Source: Macrotis lagotis
Lineage: Eukaryota; Chordata; Mammalia; Peramelemorphia; Peramelidae
DNA length: 64,000 bases
Assembly (NCBI RefSeq): GCF_037893015.1
Contig: NC_133665.1
Coordinates: 104,809,937-104,873,936 of the forward strand
Direction: 5' to 3'
Shown: positions 1 through 60,539 of the stretch, piece by piece
Layout of the letters: each line of letters opens with the position of its first letter
How positions within the stretch are numbered: the first letter of the stretch is position 1
Translations under genes and position numbers: made by a program
Notes under the pieces: model-generated
What the model was told of the DNA's origin: nothing
The model's database searches: none
The model's input: only the letters and a program-made list of their open reading frames with translations

Positions 1-4509
<4,509 letters not shown>

Positions 4510-4596
4510 GGCGGGGCGGGCCGGGGCGGCGGAGCAGCCGCGCGACCGCGTGCGGAGGACGCCGCTCCCGCAGAGGCCGCAGGCGGCGCGGAGGCG

Positions 4597-4606
4597 CCAA
4601 TATAAG
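4597..4606 (-). promoter_or_regulatory. TATA-like island with inverted CCAAT box
   Basis: Plus strand ccaatataag, the only A/T-rich spot in the CpG island, about 90 bp upstream of the IMPDH2 ATG. Could position initiation; inference. Confidence 0.45.
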
Positions 4607-4615
4607 CCCGCCCGC

Positions 4616-4623
4616 TGCGTCAC
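4616..4623 (-). promoter_or_regulatory. CRE-like site
   Basis: GTGACGCA on the gene strand, one mismatch from TGACGTCA-type CREB/ATF half sites, close upstream of the presumed IMPDH2 start. Confidence 0.45.
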
Positions 4624-4665
4624 GGCGCCGGAGCGCGTGGGGCGGGCCCGGGCCGTCCGGACATT

Positions 4666-4681
4666 GCGCGCGCGCGCGCGC
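4666..4681. repeat. (GC)8 alternating purine-pyrimidine tract
   Basis: Sixteen bases of perfect alternating GC in the IMPDH2 promoter; sequence of this type can adopt Z-DNA. Confidence 0.9.
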
Positions 4682-4713
4682 TCGGAGCGGGCGCGGCCAC
4701 GCCGGCCTCCCGC

Positions 4714-4722
4714 TGCGCATGC
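4714..4722. promoter_or_regulatory. NRF-1-like site
   Basis: TGCGCATGC matches the core of the NRF-1 palindrome. A second GC-rich NRF-1-like stretch (tgcgcctgcgcctgcgcga) lies at 4771-4789. Confidence 0.45.
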
Positions 4723-5090
4723 CCCGGCCCGACGTGGCGGGCGGGGCCGCGAGGCCCGCTAGGTGGGGCGTGCGCCTGCGCCTGCGCGAGAAGCCGGGCC
4801 CGGCGGAAGGGGCCGGGCCCACGCTCCCCTGCCCCGGGCTCTCGGCTTCCGTCTCGGGCTCGTCCCCCGGGGGCCGGGCCTGGCCCGCTGGGAGGCCCCG
4901 CGGGGCCCGGCTGCAGCGCCCCCGCCCCGCCCCGGCCCCGGCAGCCCCGGCAGGCCGGCCGGCAGCGGCCCCAGCCACGAGCCACAGCGAGGGCAGTGCC
5001 AGGGCCCAGCCAGTGCTGGCCGCCTGGGCGGCGGAGGGCGGCACGGGCTTGGGGCGGCGCCCCCGCCAGGAGGCCGCTTGGGTCCTGGCC

Positions 5091-6040
5091 TGTTTTAGGA
5101 ACAGGACACAGCTTCTCTCCCGGCCACACTGCTCTCAGCACTTTAAAGCTCATTTATAAGAATACAAGGGACTTTTCTTTAGAAACGTAGTAGCAAATAA
5201 ACTTGTTTTTCCAGTGTTTTCAGAAATAATTTATATACCTTAGAAGAGTTGAAAATAAAACGGAAACAATGAGAACTTTTTAAATATTCACACAGCACTT
5301 GGCACCAAAGGGACTACTTTTCCTCCCATACAAGTTAAACCAAGACCTAGGTGACCCTCCAGCCCCAATATTCTCTGACTTGCAAAGAACTCTGAACTTG
5401 GTGTCAAGATAGCCGAGTCCCTGCCGCTTCCACTATGTGATTCTGGTGAAAGTGATTTCATCTCTTTAGGCCTAAATAAAACAACTAGTTGCGAATAAAT
5501 AACAGCTGCAAAATTCTGTGAACTTTCCTTCAGAAATAACCACGGGGGGCGGCTAGGTGGCGCAGTGGATAAAGCACCGGCCCTGGAGTCAGGAGGACCT
5601 GGGTTCAAATCCGGTCTCAGACACTTAGTAATTACCTAGCTGTGTGGCCTTGGGCCAGTCACTTGACCCCATTTGCCTTGCAAAAATCTTAAAAAAAACA
5701 CTCTCTACTAGAAAAAACTATCTCTACTAAATGGCAAACTTGGAGGAGTTAAAAATAACCCTAAACTTGTTCCCATTTTTTACATTCCCCAAATAAAGAC
5801 GCGTTGTTCAATAGCATGTTGAAAAGACGTGCTTGTCATTCTTAATAAACAACTAGAGTAAGAATACATAAGAGAAACAGTGTTGTATCTTTATATGATA
5901 CACAAGTGTATGTTACAAGAATTCCATCAGGCACATGTGCCTCAAGTTTTAAGGCCTCAATGTTAGGCCAAAAAAAAAAAAAAAAAAAAAAAAAAAGGTA
6001 AAGTTTTTACTTTAACACCTAAAATTGTCATTTGTCTTAA
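5091..6040. other. Intergenic spacer between QRICH1 3' end and IMPDH2 promoter
   Basis: AT-rich DNA with one SINE (5545-5698) and a poly(A) stretch near 5971-5996; no gene recognised. Confidence 0.65.
5545..5698 (+). mobile_element. tRNA-derived SINE (WSINE/WALLSI-like)
   Basis: ggggcggctaggtggcgcag A-box head, ggttcaaatcc B box, marsupial body and A-rich tail. Between QRICH1 and IMPDH2. Confidence 0.9.
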
Positions 6041-6607
6041 CGGGGCTGAATAGAAATTGTCTTTAATAAATCATAATTGAAGTTCTCTCCCCTTATTTTT
6101 TCTTCCATAAAGATGCCAAGTTAACATCTGAGCACAAAGAAAGAAAAAGAACATGGCTACAACCAGTGACAGGCAAGGCCGACCAGGTCCCTGGGGAAGG
6201 CAGGCATGGCAGGCACCCCAGGGCAGGAAGGGAGATCCATCATAATTTCTGTTCTCTCTGGAGGTGAGGACGGGGCCATATTTTCTCCTCTGCAGTCCAG
6301 GCCCCTTCCCCAGGCCCCAGCAAAAAAAAAAAAAAAAAAAAAAAGTTAGCCAGCAACTTTCCAGGGTATCCAACTCTTTCAGAAATGTATTGCTCCGGCA
6401 GGTACAACAGTCTGTCACAGGTTTATGATGATGCATGGTGGGTAGATTTTACTTTTATATATTTTTTTCAACAGAAGCAGCCTAAAAGGGCTTCATAACT
6501 ACACCAATAAGAAAAAAGAAAAAAGAAAAAAACTGAGGCCTCTTCTTTAGTGTGAAAGTCTGTACAGTTTTTCCTTGATTCTCCCCATTGTGGCTGAAAG
6601 GAGATGC
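6041..6607 (-). other. QRICH1: QRICH1 3' UTR (probable extent)
   Basis: Follows the stop codon. No AATAAA was found on this strand from 6607 to 5150; the best signal is ATTAAA at 6067-6062, about 540 nt after the stop. A T-run (plus-strand A24, 6321-6344) lies inside. Extent is inferred. Confidence 0.55.
6062..6067 (-). terminator. QRICH1: Candidate QRICH1 poly(A) signal ATTAAA
   Basis: ATTAAA, the commonest variant signal; T-rich sequence with GTGTT follows downstream on the minus strand. Confidence 0.45.
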
Positions 6608-51275
<44,668 letters not shown>

Positions 51276-52293
51276 CTAAAGATAAAGAATAAAACAAAAA
51301 GGCAAGGTTCATTTATTTTTCTTTCTTTTTAAAAGCTCTTAATAACAGAACAATCAGCAATCTTCACAATGGAAAAGACTTTTTTTTTTTAAGACAGTTG
51401 GAATCTAGGGGGATGACGTTTTTCATGCAAGTTTATATAGTAACATATATTTCTTAAATGACATTGCTGAAACCAACTTATATCTGCTCCTGTTTAGCTA
51501 TTTTCCTCAAAATGTTGGAAGACACAGAGAGACAGCGGAATAGAACACTCAATAAAGGGAAAGTATTGTTGTTAATTAATCAGTCTAAGTATGACTGGAA
51601 CTGAGCAGACCCAACCTTACGAGAACTTATATGTTATATGTAAAAATACACTGTAATCAATTGCTTTGAAGGGGAATGAAAAGAAAACAGGAAAAGGATT
51701 AGGAACTAAAGTAAATGAAGTCTGGAAAACAAAAAAAAAAACCAAAAAAATCCATACTTAATCTAGTCCCTAGTGAAAGTAATAAAAGCACATTCATTTT
51801 ACAATGGTATGGTCTGATGATTATCATATCTCACTTGTTAAGACAAGAATTAACCAATAAACTATGGTCATATTCACAAGTACCATAAAAAAAAGCCTTA
51901 TAAAGTCTAGTATTGTGGGAGGCATTAAAATATATTTGTTATGCTAAAATTTTAATTTTATTGAATTATTAGAAATAACTATGTTATATGGGCTGGCTGG
52001 GAGGTTTGTTATTTTTGTAGCAAACATAGTTTTTCAATTAGATTTTACCTACAAAGCAGCTTGGTCAATTGTCAAACTCCTTTAAAATTATAATGACCCA
52101 GTTCTGCCCCCACAAAAGAGATAGGAGAAGCACTGGCCCAGCTCCCCAAGTTCTACAGTTTCTTACCCCTGAACTTCTTTGGAGAGGCAGGGGACTAAAG
52201 TGTAGAATATTGGCTATAAGAGCATATTATAGCTAGTTTTGTTGACCTTTTTTCTTTCCTTTTTCTTATTCTTTATTAAAAAGGATGGTTCTC

Positions 52294-52653
52294 CAAGAAA
52301 TAATACCTATCAGATCTATGGAAAACAGTTTATAACCAAAGAGAGAGAGAACATTATAAAATGCAAAATGAATAATTTTGATTACATTAAATTGAAAAGT
52401 TTCTGAACAAATAAAACCAATGTAAGCAAGATTAAAAGGCAGTACTTCATTCTCATCAGAAGTGGCTCAGAGAGGAAATAAAAATCACACCATATAGTGT
52501 ATAGAAATCTATCTTACCCTAGAGGAAAAAAGGAGAGGAAAGGATGGTAGAAAGGGGACAAGGGGAGGGGTGTGTGTGGGGGTAATAGAAGAAAGTGAAT
52601 AACATGGGAGAGGGTAATCAGATACAACACACTTTGAAGAGGGACAGGGTGAA

Positions 52654-52695
<42 letters not shown>

Positions 52696-54007
52696 TGAGA
52701 ATAAAATAAATGGAGGTGGGGAAGAAGAGGATGGAGGGAAATACAGCTAGCAAAAGCAGCTGTGGGGAAAAAAGAGTGAAGCAACTTCTCTGATGGACTT
52801 AATTAAGATAAAGAATGTGATCCATACTGAAGACAGAACTGATATCTCAATATAGACTGAAGCACACTACTTTTTTTCCCTCTCACTTTATTTTTCTTGA
52901 GGCTTCTTTATCTTTAAGGGGGGCGTTATGTTTACTTTTACAACAAGACTATTGGAGTAATATGAAAAAAATAAATAATGTTTTTAAAAAGGAAGGAGTA
53001 AAACTGAGTCAAATTTATAAGAGTACAAGTCATTCCCCAAAGGATATGAAAAGGCAATTCTCAGATGAAGAAATTAAAGCTACCTATAGTTATATGAAAT
53101 ATGCTCAAAATCATTTCTGATTAGAGAGGCAAATTAAAACAGCTCTGAGATGCCACCACATTAACCAATTAACTAAAATTAACCAATTAACCAATATGAC
53201 TAAAAAGGAAAATAATCTATGTTGGAGGGGATATGGGAAAACTGGGACAGTAATGCATTGCTGATGGAGCTGTGAACTGATCCAACCTTTCTGGAGAGCA
53301 ATTTGGAATTGTGTCCAAAAGGCAATAAAATTGCTTACCCTCTGATCCAGTAATACTATTCCTAGGTCTCCATTCCAAAGCGATCATAAAAAGGGCAAAA
53401 ATCCTTATAGTAGTTCTTTTAATAGTGGCAAAGAATTGGAAATTGAGGGGTACCCATCAATTGAGGAATGCTTAAACTGTGGTATATGAATGTGATGGAA
53501 CACTACTGAGCTTTAGAAATCCTGAGGGACAGGACTTCGGTATAGCCTGGAAAGACTTGAGTGAATTGATGCTGACTGAAGTGAGCAGAGCCAGAAGAAC
53601 AGCAACATTGGATTACAATCAACTATGATGTCTTGTACATTTCAGCAGTATAAAAATCAAAAACAATTCTAAAAGACTTATGATAGAAAATATCATTCAC
53701 ATCCAGAGAAGGAACTACGGAGTTTAAAGGCAGATCACAGCTTACTAACTACAATTTTTAAAAGTTGTCTTATGTATTATGCTATTCTATGTTTCAATTT
53801 GATTCTTTTTTCACAACATGAATTTAATATGGATTTATATTTAGCATAGTTATACATGTATTTCCTCTATTACATTGCTTCATGTCAGAGGGAAGGGGGA
53901 TAGAAGGGAGGGGGTGAAAAATGTGAAACTCAAAGCCTTGCAAAAAAAAAAAAGATTGTTGAAAACTACTGTTACATGTAGTTAGAAAAATAAAATATTA
54001 AAAAGTA
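52294..54007 (+). mobile_element. 5'-truncated L1 with 16-bp target duplication, itself interrupted
   Basis: ORF2 C-terminal sequence (52294-52440, 52994-53640) and an old-type L1 3' UTR ending aaagccttgcaaaaaaaaaa and further A-rich tail. Identical flanks aaaaaggatggttctc at 52278-52293 and 54008-54023. A HAL1-like 3' end (52441-52993) lies inside. Confidence 0.87.
52441..52993 (+). mobile_element. HAL1-like 3' end nested in L1
   Basis: Matches the simple HAL1-like 3' region (cttcattctcatcagaagtg; aaatacagctagcaaaagca; gtttacttttacaacaagac). Includes a (GA)n tract at 52651-52693. Target duplication is approximate (aaaaggcagta versus aaggaaggagta). Confidence 0.75.
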
Positions 54008-55148
54008 AAAAAGGATGGTTCTCTGGAAAAATCTTAGGGGAGCTATAGTAGAAAATAAGAAATACAAAACAAGATAAAATAATTCTTATTTAAAAAAATT
54101 ATCATTTCCTCTAAATCCACCCCAGTTTCAAAATTTTCCATTATTATTAAAGGTGCTAATATCCTTTTAGTCATTCAGGTTCACAATCTTGGCATCATTA
54201 TTGATTCCCTACTCACATACACAAACAGTTGCCAAATCTTATTTTTGTTTCCCATCTGTCTTCTCTCAAAATGCCCTCCACTCTAGTTCAGTCCTTCACT
54301 ACCTTTTGCCTAAACTGCTGAAATGACCTCCAAATTCTTCTCCTCCCTTCTTTCTCTTAATCTAGTTTTATTTTATTTATTTTAAATTTTATTTTATTAA
54401 AAAAATAGTTCTGATCATATGATTTTCAACAAACCCTATTGTCTGGGCTTAACTATCATTTCAGCCTTTATTAATTTATATTTTGAGGTAAGCATGATAA
54501 TATACATAACTTCAGTAACACATGGCATTGTGGCACATGTTCAAAATTTTTTTACTGATTGGGTATGTGAGCAAAGAATTATGGAGCCCACTCACTGATT
54601 TAGATCCTCTATTTCTGCTATTTCAAGTGCTCATTTTTGTACAGCTAGATATTGCTAATCAGTGAATCAAGACCAGAGAAGACAAGATAGAAGACAAGGG
54701 ACAGAGAGGGTAATTACCTAAACTAAATTTTTTTCTGCCAAAAATGATTTTCACTTGATCTTAAAGATGAAAGGAAAACAGTGGTAGTGAGGGGGAAAAA
54801 ATTTAACCACTTGCCTCTGCAAGTGCCCCAGTTTTTATTACCAACAGAATTCTCCAAAGAAAAAAGACATTTCTAAACAGTTAGCATCAACCTTGTACCT
54901 TGTAGTATGCAGAATGCAGGGCCAGTACAAACACGTTTATTTTAAACAGCAATATCTCCAATGGCATGTACAAGCTAGCAAAAAAATGTGCACAAAATTG
55001 TTTTTTTTTTTTTAAATACTAACAAGAAGCCACTAAATGCAAACATTTGTTAAAGAGCTCTCCAATACAGGAGCCTAAACACTATAGCATCAATAAAACA
55101 CAACTATTTCTATGAGATAAAGAATTAGGTCCTTTTCTAATCTCAAGG

Positions 55149-55304
55149 ACATTTTTTTTTAAGGTTTTTGCAAGGCAAATGGGGTTAAGTGGCTTGCCCA
55201 AGGCCACACAGCTAGGTAATTATTAAGTGTCTGAGACCAGATTTGAACCCAGGTACTCCTGACTCCAGGGCAGGTGCTTTATCCACTGTGCCACCTAGCC
55301 ACCC
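55149..55304 (-). mobile_element. tRNA-derived SINE, antisense
   Basis: gtttttgcaaggcaaatggg ... gtgccacctagccacccc. Confidence 0.93.
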
Positions 55305-55317
55305 CAAACACCATTTT

Positions 55318-55475
55318 TTTAAGTTTTTTTTTTTTTTTGCAAGGCAATGGGGTTAAAGTGGCTTGCCCAAGGCCACAGAGCTAGGTAATTATCAGGTGTC
55401 TGAGATCAGATTTGAACCCAGGTACTCCTGACTCCAGAGCCGGTGCTTTATCCACTGCGCCACCTAGCCACCCCA
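55318..55475 (-). mobile_element. tRNA-derived SINE, antisense, tandem to previous
   Basis: Second SINE in the same orientation only 13 bp away (tttgcaaggcaatggggtta ... gcgccacctagccacccc). Confidence 0.93.
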
Positions 55476-56216
55476 ATTATTTTCTTAAAAGACCAGAAAC
55501 CTCATCTTGCTATCAACTCTCCTCTCTCTGAATTCATAGGACATCTTTTCATGCCAGGAATGCCCTATCTTACTATTTTTTCTTCAAACTGAGGTCCAGG
55601 GTGCTTCCTCCCTGCTCCAAATTCCCCTAAATAAAAATATGCTCATCTCCAAGATTTGCCTAGTTAGAGCACAGTCCAGAGTCCTCTGACCCTATTGCAC
55701 CCTCCCCAATAGAAAGCCCATAGAAGCAAAGTGATTTGCCTAAGGTCACAGATGTATTAAATGACAAAGATGAAACCATGACTTAAGGTATCCTAACTCG
55801 AAGTCGAGGGTTTCTTCCACAACACCATAGGACCTTTAAGGGATAAGAATAGGCACTAAATCTGGAATTTCAGAACTCCTAGATGAGCAAATCCCTACTG
55901 AGGTAGGCACTTTTTAGTTAAAAAGTGGCCTAGAGCACTGAGATGGTGACTTGTCAAAGATCATTTAGCCAGTATCCTTTTTTATTTTTTTTAAGCCATC
56001 ATTTTTATTTCATATTATTTTTCTTGTCAATTTCTTCTTCTATACTCTATTTATTTATTTAATTCTTATTTTTGCACAAATGATATTTTTATATATTGCT
56101 AAAATATTCTTGTTTAAGAATAAACATAATACCCCTCCCCCCAAAAAACATAGACCTGCATGAGCAATAAAGGAAAGAGAAAAAAATTAAAATTAAAAGT
56201 AATAGTAATAATAATA

Positions 56217-56358
56217 AGTACAGCCAGGTGGTGCAGTGGACAGAGCACTGGCGCTGGAGCCAGGAGCACTCGAGTCCAAATCTAGCCCCAGACACCCAAC
56301 AATCACCCAGCTATGTGACCCTGGGCAAGCCACCCCAAGTCCATTGCCCTGCAAAAAA
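56217..56358 (+). mobile_element. SINE module 2 (copy at second locus)
   Basis: cagccaggtggtgcagtgga ... gcaagccaccccaagtccat; shares diagnostic changes with 24298-24433. Confidence 0.8.
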
Positions 56359-56412
56359 AACAAAACAAAACAAAACAAAACCAACCCAAAATAAAAATAG
56401 TAGTAGTAGTAG

Positions 56413-56560
56413 TAGTGGCAGTCAGGCAGCGCAGTGGACAGAGCACCAGCCCTGGGGCCAAGAGTACCTGGGTCCAAATTCAGCCTCAGACACCCAAAAA
56501 TCACCCAGCTGTGTGGCCCCAGGCAAGCCACCCAGCCCCATTTGCCTGGCAACCCCCCAA

Positions 56561-56561
<1 letters not shown>
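56413..56561 (+). mobile_element. SINE module 1 (copy at second locus)
   Basis: agtggcagtcaggcagcgca ... cccagccccatttgcctggc; shares diagnostic changes with 24114-24251. Confidence 0.8.
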
Positions 56562-56598
<37 letters not shown>

Positions 56599-56620
56599 TG
56601 ATGATGATGATAATAATAAA
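56559..56620. repeat. (AAT)n(GAT)n microsatellite
   Basis: About 12 AAT and 6 GAT units, expanded from the linker next to SINE module 1. Confidence 0.95.
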
Positions 56621-57375
56621 AAATAACGTGCTTCAGTCTGTGTTCCAACACTTCCAGCTCTATCATGGGTAGATCACATTCTTCCAGTATCTTTTTTTAA
56701 AATAAGTCTTTATAAATTTTGTATATTTAGAATATAATATTGAAGAACAAAGACATATTCTAGAAACACCCAAAGTGACAAAAAAGGTTATTCTGTTATT
56801 CCCCCTCCCACTACTTATGAATAGGTCTTCTGAATATAAATTGTCCTCCTCTATTCAACACTTTACATTACATTAAGTTACAAGTTATATTACAAATAAC
56901 TAGAATGTACTTAAATCCTGCTATAATAGGCAAGCTGAATGACTGCAAATTGTACATTCAACTTGGGAAAATATGAGGTTTGGAAAACACAACATCCATA
57001 TAAAACATATACATCTCCTTCCAAAAGGGGGGGGGGGGACAAAACACTGATTTTTAAGTAGGAAAAGAATCCTTCATTTGTGGGAATTTTCAAACTAAGT
57101 TTCCCAAATTTGAAGCCCACACAGTAAATGAATTAGTAGCATAGAAAAGACAAGTCAAGTTTATTGTTGCTTTTATTAATGATTATCACTGCTTGTCAAA
57201 AAGCCCAAGATTCATCATTTATCCTTCAGATGACATGTCACAGTTTAAGGAAAAATGAATTAGATGATTTTTTTAACATCACCAAAATTTTCATCAGTAT
57301 CCCTCACCTTGATTCTCCCTACAGAGCCATTTCATATAACAAATAATATTTTTTTAAAGAAAAAGAAGAAAAATC

Positions 57376-57540
57376 AGTAGAGCTAATGGATAGAGAAAAG
57401 GTCTGTAGAGCATTGCCCTGGGATCTGAGTTCAAATCCGGTCTTAGATACTTGATACTTACTATGTGTGAGACATTGGGCAAGTCAAAATACTTGAAACA
57501 CACTAACTGTATGATCTTGGGTAAGTCACCTAACACCCCC
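57376..57540 (+). mobile_element. Rearranged SINE-like sequence
   Basis: Contains gagttcaaatccggtcttag and two copies of the 'gacattgggcaagtca / gatcttgggtaagtca' body, so it looks like an internal duplication or fusion of two SINEs; runs into (CA)n. Confidence 0.55.
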
Positions 57541-57541
57541 C

Positions 57542-57542
<1 letters not shown>

Positions 57543-57580
<38 letters not shown>
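57543..57580. repeat. (CA)n microsatellite
   Basis: About 18 CA units. Confidence 0.95.
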
Positions 57581-57582
<2 letters not shown>

Positions 57583-59308
57583 CCCAAAAAGAAAAGCCTG
57601 AAAATATGTACCTAAGGGGAGGAAATGTTTATTAATTGAAAATTTTTTTAAAAAGAGACTTTCCTTAAACAAAAGTATAAGCAAAATGTGACCCAACTGT
57701 CAACACTCTGGTGGTTTCCAGGAATGTCTATGGGTGTTTCAGTGTGGGGGAAGCAGGGAGATCTGAGAGGTGGGGAAAAGGTTATGAAGGGAATCATATG
57801 CTCAGGCTTAATGCAGTAATTGTCTATTTTCAATTTAGTAGTAATGGGGACAAGATATTACAGATAATTAACCTTAAGAAATAATTCTCAAAATTCCCCT
57901 CTTCCCCCAAGCAGATGTGTTAATAACTATGTTAATATGGTGATTGAAGTTACTTCAATTATCCACTTGAATCAATCAACAAGCATCACTATGTGTAAGA
58001 CACTTTACTAAGTGCTGGGGGATATTAAGAAAGTAAAAATCAGGATGGCTAGGTGGTGCAGAAAGCCATGACCAAAAAAATGTGTCTGGACAGCATCTTT
58101 CAAGAAATTATCAAAGAAAACTGCCCTAATATCCTAAAACCAAATAGTCAATGAAAGAATCCAACAATCACTTCCTGAAAGAGATCCCAAAATGAAAACT
58201 CTTAAGGAGTAGCCAAATTTCAAAATTATCAGGTCAAGAAGAAAACACTGCAAGCAGTCAGAAAGAAAAAAATCAAATATCAAGTAGTCACAGTTAGGAT
58301 TATTCAGGACTTAGCAGCTTCTACATTAAAGGACTGGAGGGCTTGGAATATGATATTCAGGCAGGAAATAAGCTTGGCTAACAACCAAGAATCAACTACC
58401 CAACAAAACTAAATTAATCTTTCAGGGGAATAGACATACACTCAATGAAATTAGGAACTTTCAAATTTTCTTAATAAAAAGACCAGAGCAGAACAGGAAA
58501 TTCAATCCTCAAATAAAAGACTCAAGAGAAGCATAAAGAGGGAAAGAGGAAAAAACAAAAAACAACAAAAAAGTGTTTTTCAATAAGACTAAACTATTTA
58601 CATTGCTACACAGGGAAATAATTCTGAGAACTGTATCTCAATTAGGGCAGCTAGAAATATTATACATAGAGGGTGTGTTATAAGTTGACTTTGATGTGAT
58701 GATACAAAAAGAGGTGAAAAAAACATTATACTGGGAGAAAAGAAAAAGAATAAGATAAATTACATCACATGAAGAAGCGTAAAAGACCTTATTACAGTAG
58801 AAATAAAGGAGAGAGGGAGAGAATATTGTTTGAATTTTACTCTCATTGGATTTGGCTCAAAAAGCGAATAATATACACACTCAGTTGGGGTAGAGAAAGT
58901 TTTCTTATTCTATAGGGAAATAGGAAGGGAAAGAAAAAGAAAAGGAAGGGAGAGGCTGAGAAAAGGGAGGGCAGACTGAGGGAGGTGGTAATCAGAAGCA
59001 AAACACTGGTGAGGAGAGGCAGGATGCAAATTCAAACAAAAATATAAATGGGGAAAAATAAGATGAAAGGAAATACACAATTAGTAACGTAACTGTGAAT
59101 ACGAATGGGATTGAACATACCCATAAAACAGAAGTAGATAGAAGAGTGGATTAAAAACCAGAATCCTATGTTATGAACAAGAAATAAATGAGGCAGAGAA
59201 AAACTTTTGAGTAAGGGTAAAAGGCTGAAGCATAAACAAAGCCAAAAGCAAAATAGATGTAGTTAAAAGAGATAAGGAAGGAAATCATATCTTGCTAAAA
59301 AGGTACCA

Positions 59309-59855
59309 TTGATTGGACTCCAGAAAAGCTTGGAAAAAACTACAGGAACTGACGCTGAGTTAAGGGAGCAGAACCAAGAGAACATTGTACATATCAGCAA
59401 CAACATTTTGAGTTGATCCACTCTGACGGATGTAGTTCCTCTCAATAGTTCAGAGAGCTAGGACAAACCTAGGAGACTTGTTATAGACAACACTAACCAC
59501 ATCCAAATGGCAAAAATAAAAACCCAATAAAAAAGCCAACAAACTACACAGGATCTGAATGAACAAAATGTTCACTTTTTAAAATTTTCTCATGTTTTTC
59601 CTTCCTATCCCAGTTTTTTTTCCTTTTCCCTTAGTCCCAATTACTCATAAAGAAAATGGCTAATATGGAAACATGTTAAACACAAATGTTCATGTACAAT
59701 GTTCATTAGACTGTTTGCTACTGGGGAAGGGGATGATAAAGGAAGGTGAAAGAAAATTATGTAACATAAAAATATGCACATGTTGAAAAACAAATAAGAT
59801 GTAATTGGAAAAAAATGTAAATGAAAATAAGATGTAATTGAAAAAATAAAATGAG
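59309..59855 (+). mobile_element. L1 3' end nested in older L1
   Basis: ORF2-terminal motif gagttaagggagcagaacca and 3' UTR to an A-rich tail. Flanks tgctaaaaaggtacca (59293-59308) and tgctaaaaaaatgtacca (59856-59873) are a diverged target duplication. Confidence 0.7.
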
Positions 59856-59876
59856 TGCTAAAAAAATGTACCACAG

Positions 59877-60029
59877 GGGGCGGCTAGGTGGTGTAGTGGA
59901 TAAAGCACTGGCCCTGGAGTCAGGAGTACCTGGGTTCAAATCCGGTCTCAGACACTTAATAATTACCTATATGTGTGGCCTTGGGCAAGCCACTTAACCC
60001 CATTGTCTTGCAAAAACATAAAAAAAAAG
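59877..60029 (+). mobile_element. tRNA-derived SINE with 9-bp target duplication
   Basis: ggggcggctaggtggtgtag to an A9 tail, flanked by gtaccacag on both sides (59868-59876 and 60030-60038). Confidence 0.92.
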
Positions 60030-60539
60030 TACCACAGACAATGAAGTTATTAATACCAATACTAAACCATATATGCACCAAGTGTATATCATTCGAATTC
60101 TTCAAGAAATTAATTGAGTTATAGGAAGAAACAGTAAAACTATGCAACCTCAACTGCCCCATCTCAGTACTAGATAAATCAACCACCTAACAACTCTGTT
60201 GTTTATTTCCAGTTTGTCCTCTGTGTAGCACATTTGTCCATAGCTATTTGCAATGTATTCTCACCCATTAGATCATGAACTCCTGGAAAGCTGACACCAT
60301 CTTTCAGATTTCCCCAGCACTTAGCACAATCCCTGGCACATAGACACTCAAACTGACTAAACAGTTTTTTTTAAATGGAAAAAAGGGTATAATCATTTAT
60401 AACAATGTGGCTTGAGAAAAAAGTTAATGATCCCTTATGAGAGGACTATAAGGCCCATAATGGGAAGACACTTTTCATAATATATAGAAAGATCCTTTTC
60501 TACCTCTAAAAAGTTTATAAATGAAATCATATCTGAAGA

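Larger units (their letters stand above)
4510..5090 (-). promoter_or_regulatory. IMPDH2: IMPDH2 CpG-island promoter
   Basis: Very GC- and CpG-rich DNA continuing from exons 1-3 to about 5090, directly 5' of the ATG. On the gene strand a TTATATT A/T island with an inverted CCAAT box lies at 4597-4606, a CRE-like GTGACGCA at 4616-4623, and several GC boxes (GGGCGG type) surround it. Published work on human IMPDH2 describes CRE, Sp1 and NRF-1 control, which fits. The transcription start is not visible directly; inferred at about 4540-4590. Confidence 0.8.
56045..56690 (-). mobile_element. HAL1-like 3' end carrying two SINE modules
   Basis: On the minus strand it reads aagaatgtgatctacccatg ... 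cagactgaagcacg, SINE module 1, a linker (tatttttattttgggttgg), SINE module 2, then attttaatttttttctcttt ... gaatattttagcaatatata. Collinear with 24020-24615 over the whole composite. Confidence 0.82.
58050..60185 (+). pseudogene. Old L1: ORF1 end, inter-ORF, ORF2 endonuclease start
   Basis: 58080-58560 resembles the ORF1 C-terminal domain, 59100-59308 plus 60030-60185 the start of ORF2 (cccataaaacagaagtagat; gatgtagttaaaagagataa; atatatgcaccaagtg), with many stops. Split by an L1 3' end and a SINE. Confidence 0.65.

Noticed and set aside
52509-52784. Leu/Ser-repeat frames (SLSLSL)
   Set aside because: Translation of the (GA)n tract in a HAL1-like 3' end.
56228-56666. 157-aa minus-strand and 132-aa plus-strand frames with Tyr/Asn runs
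   Set aside because: They translate SINE modules and the AAT/GAT microsatellite.
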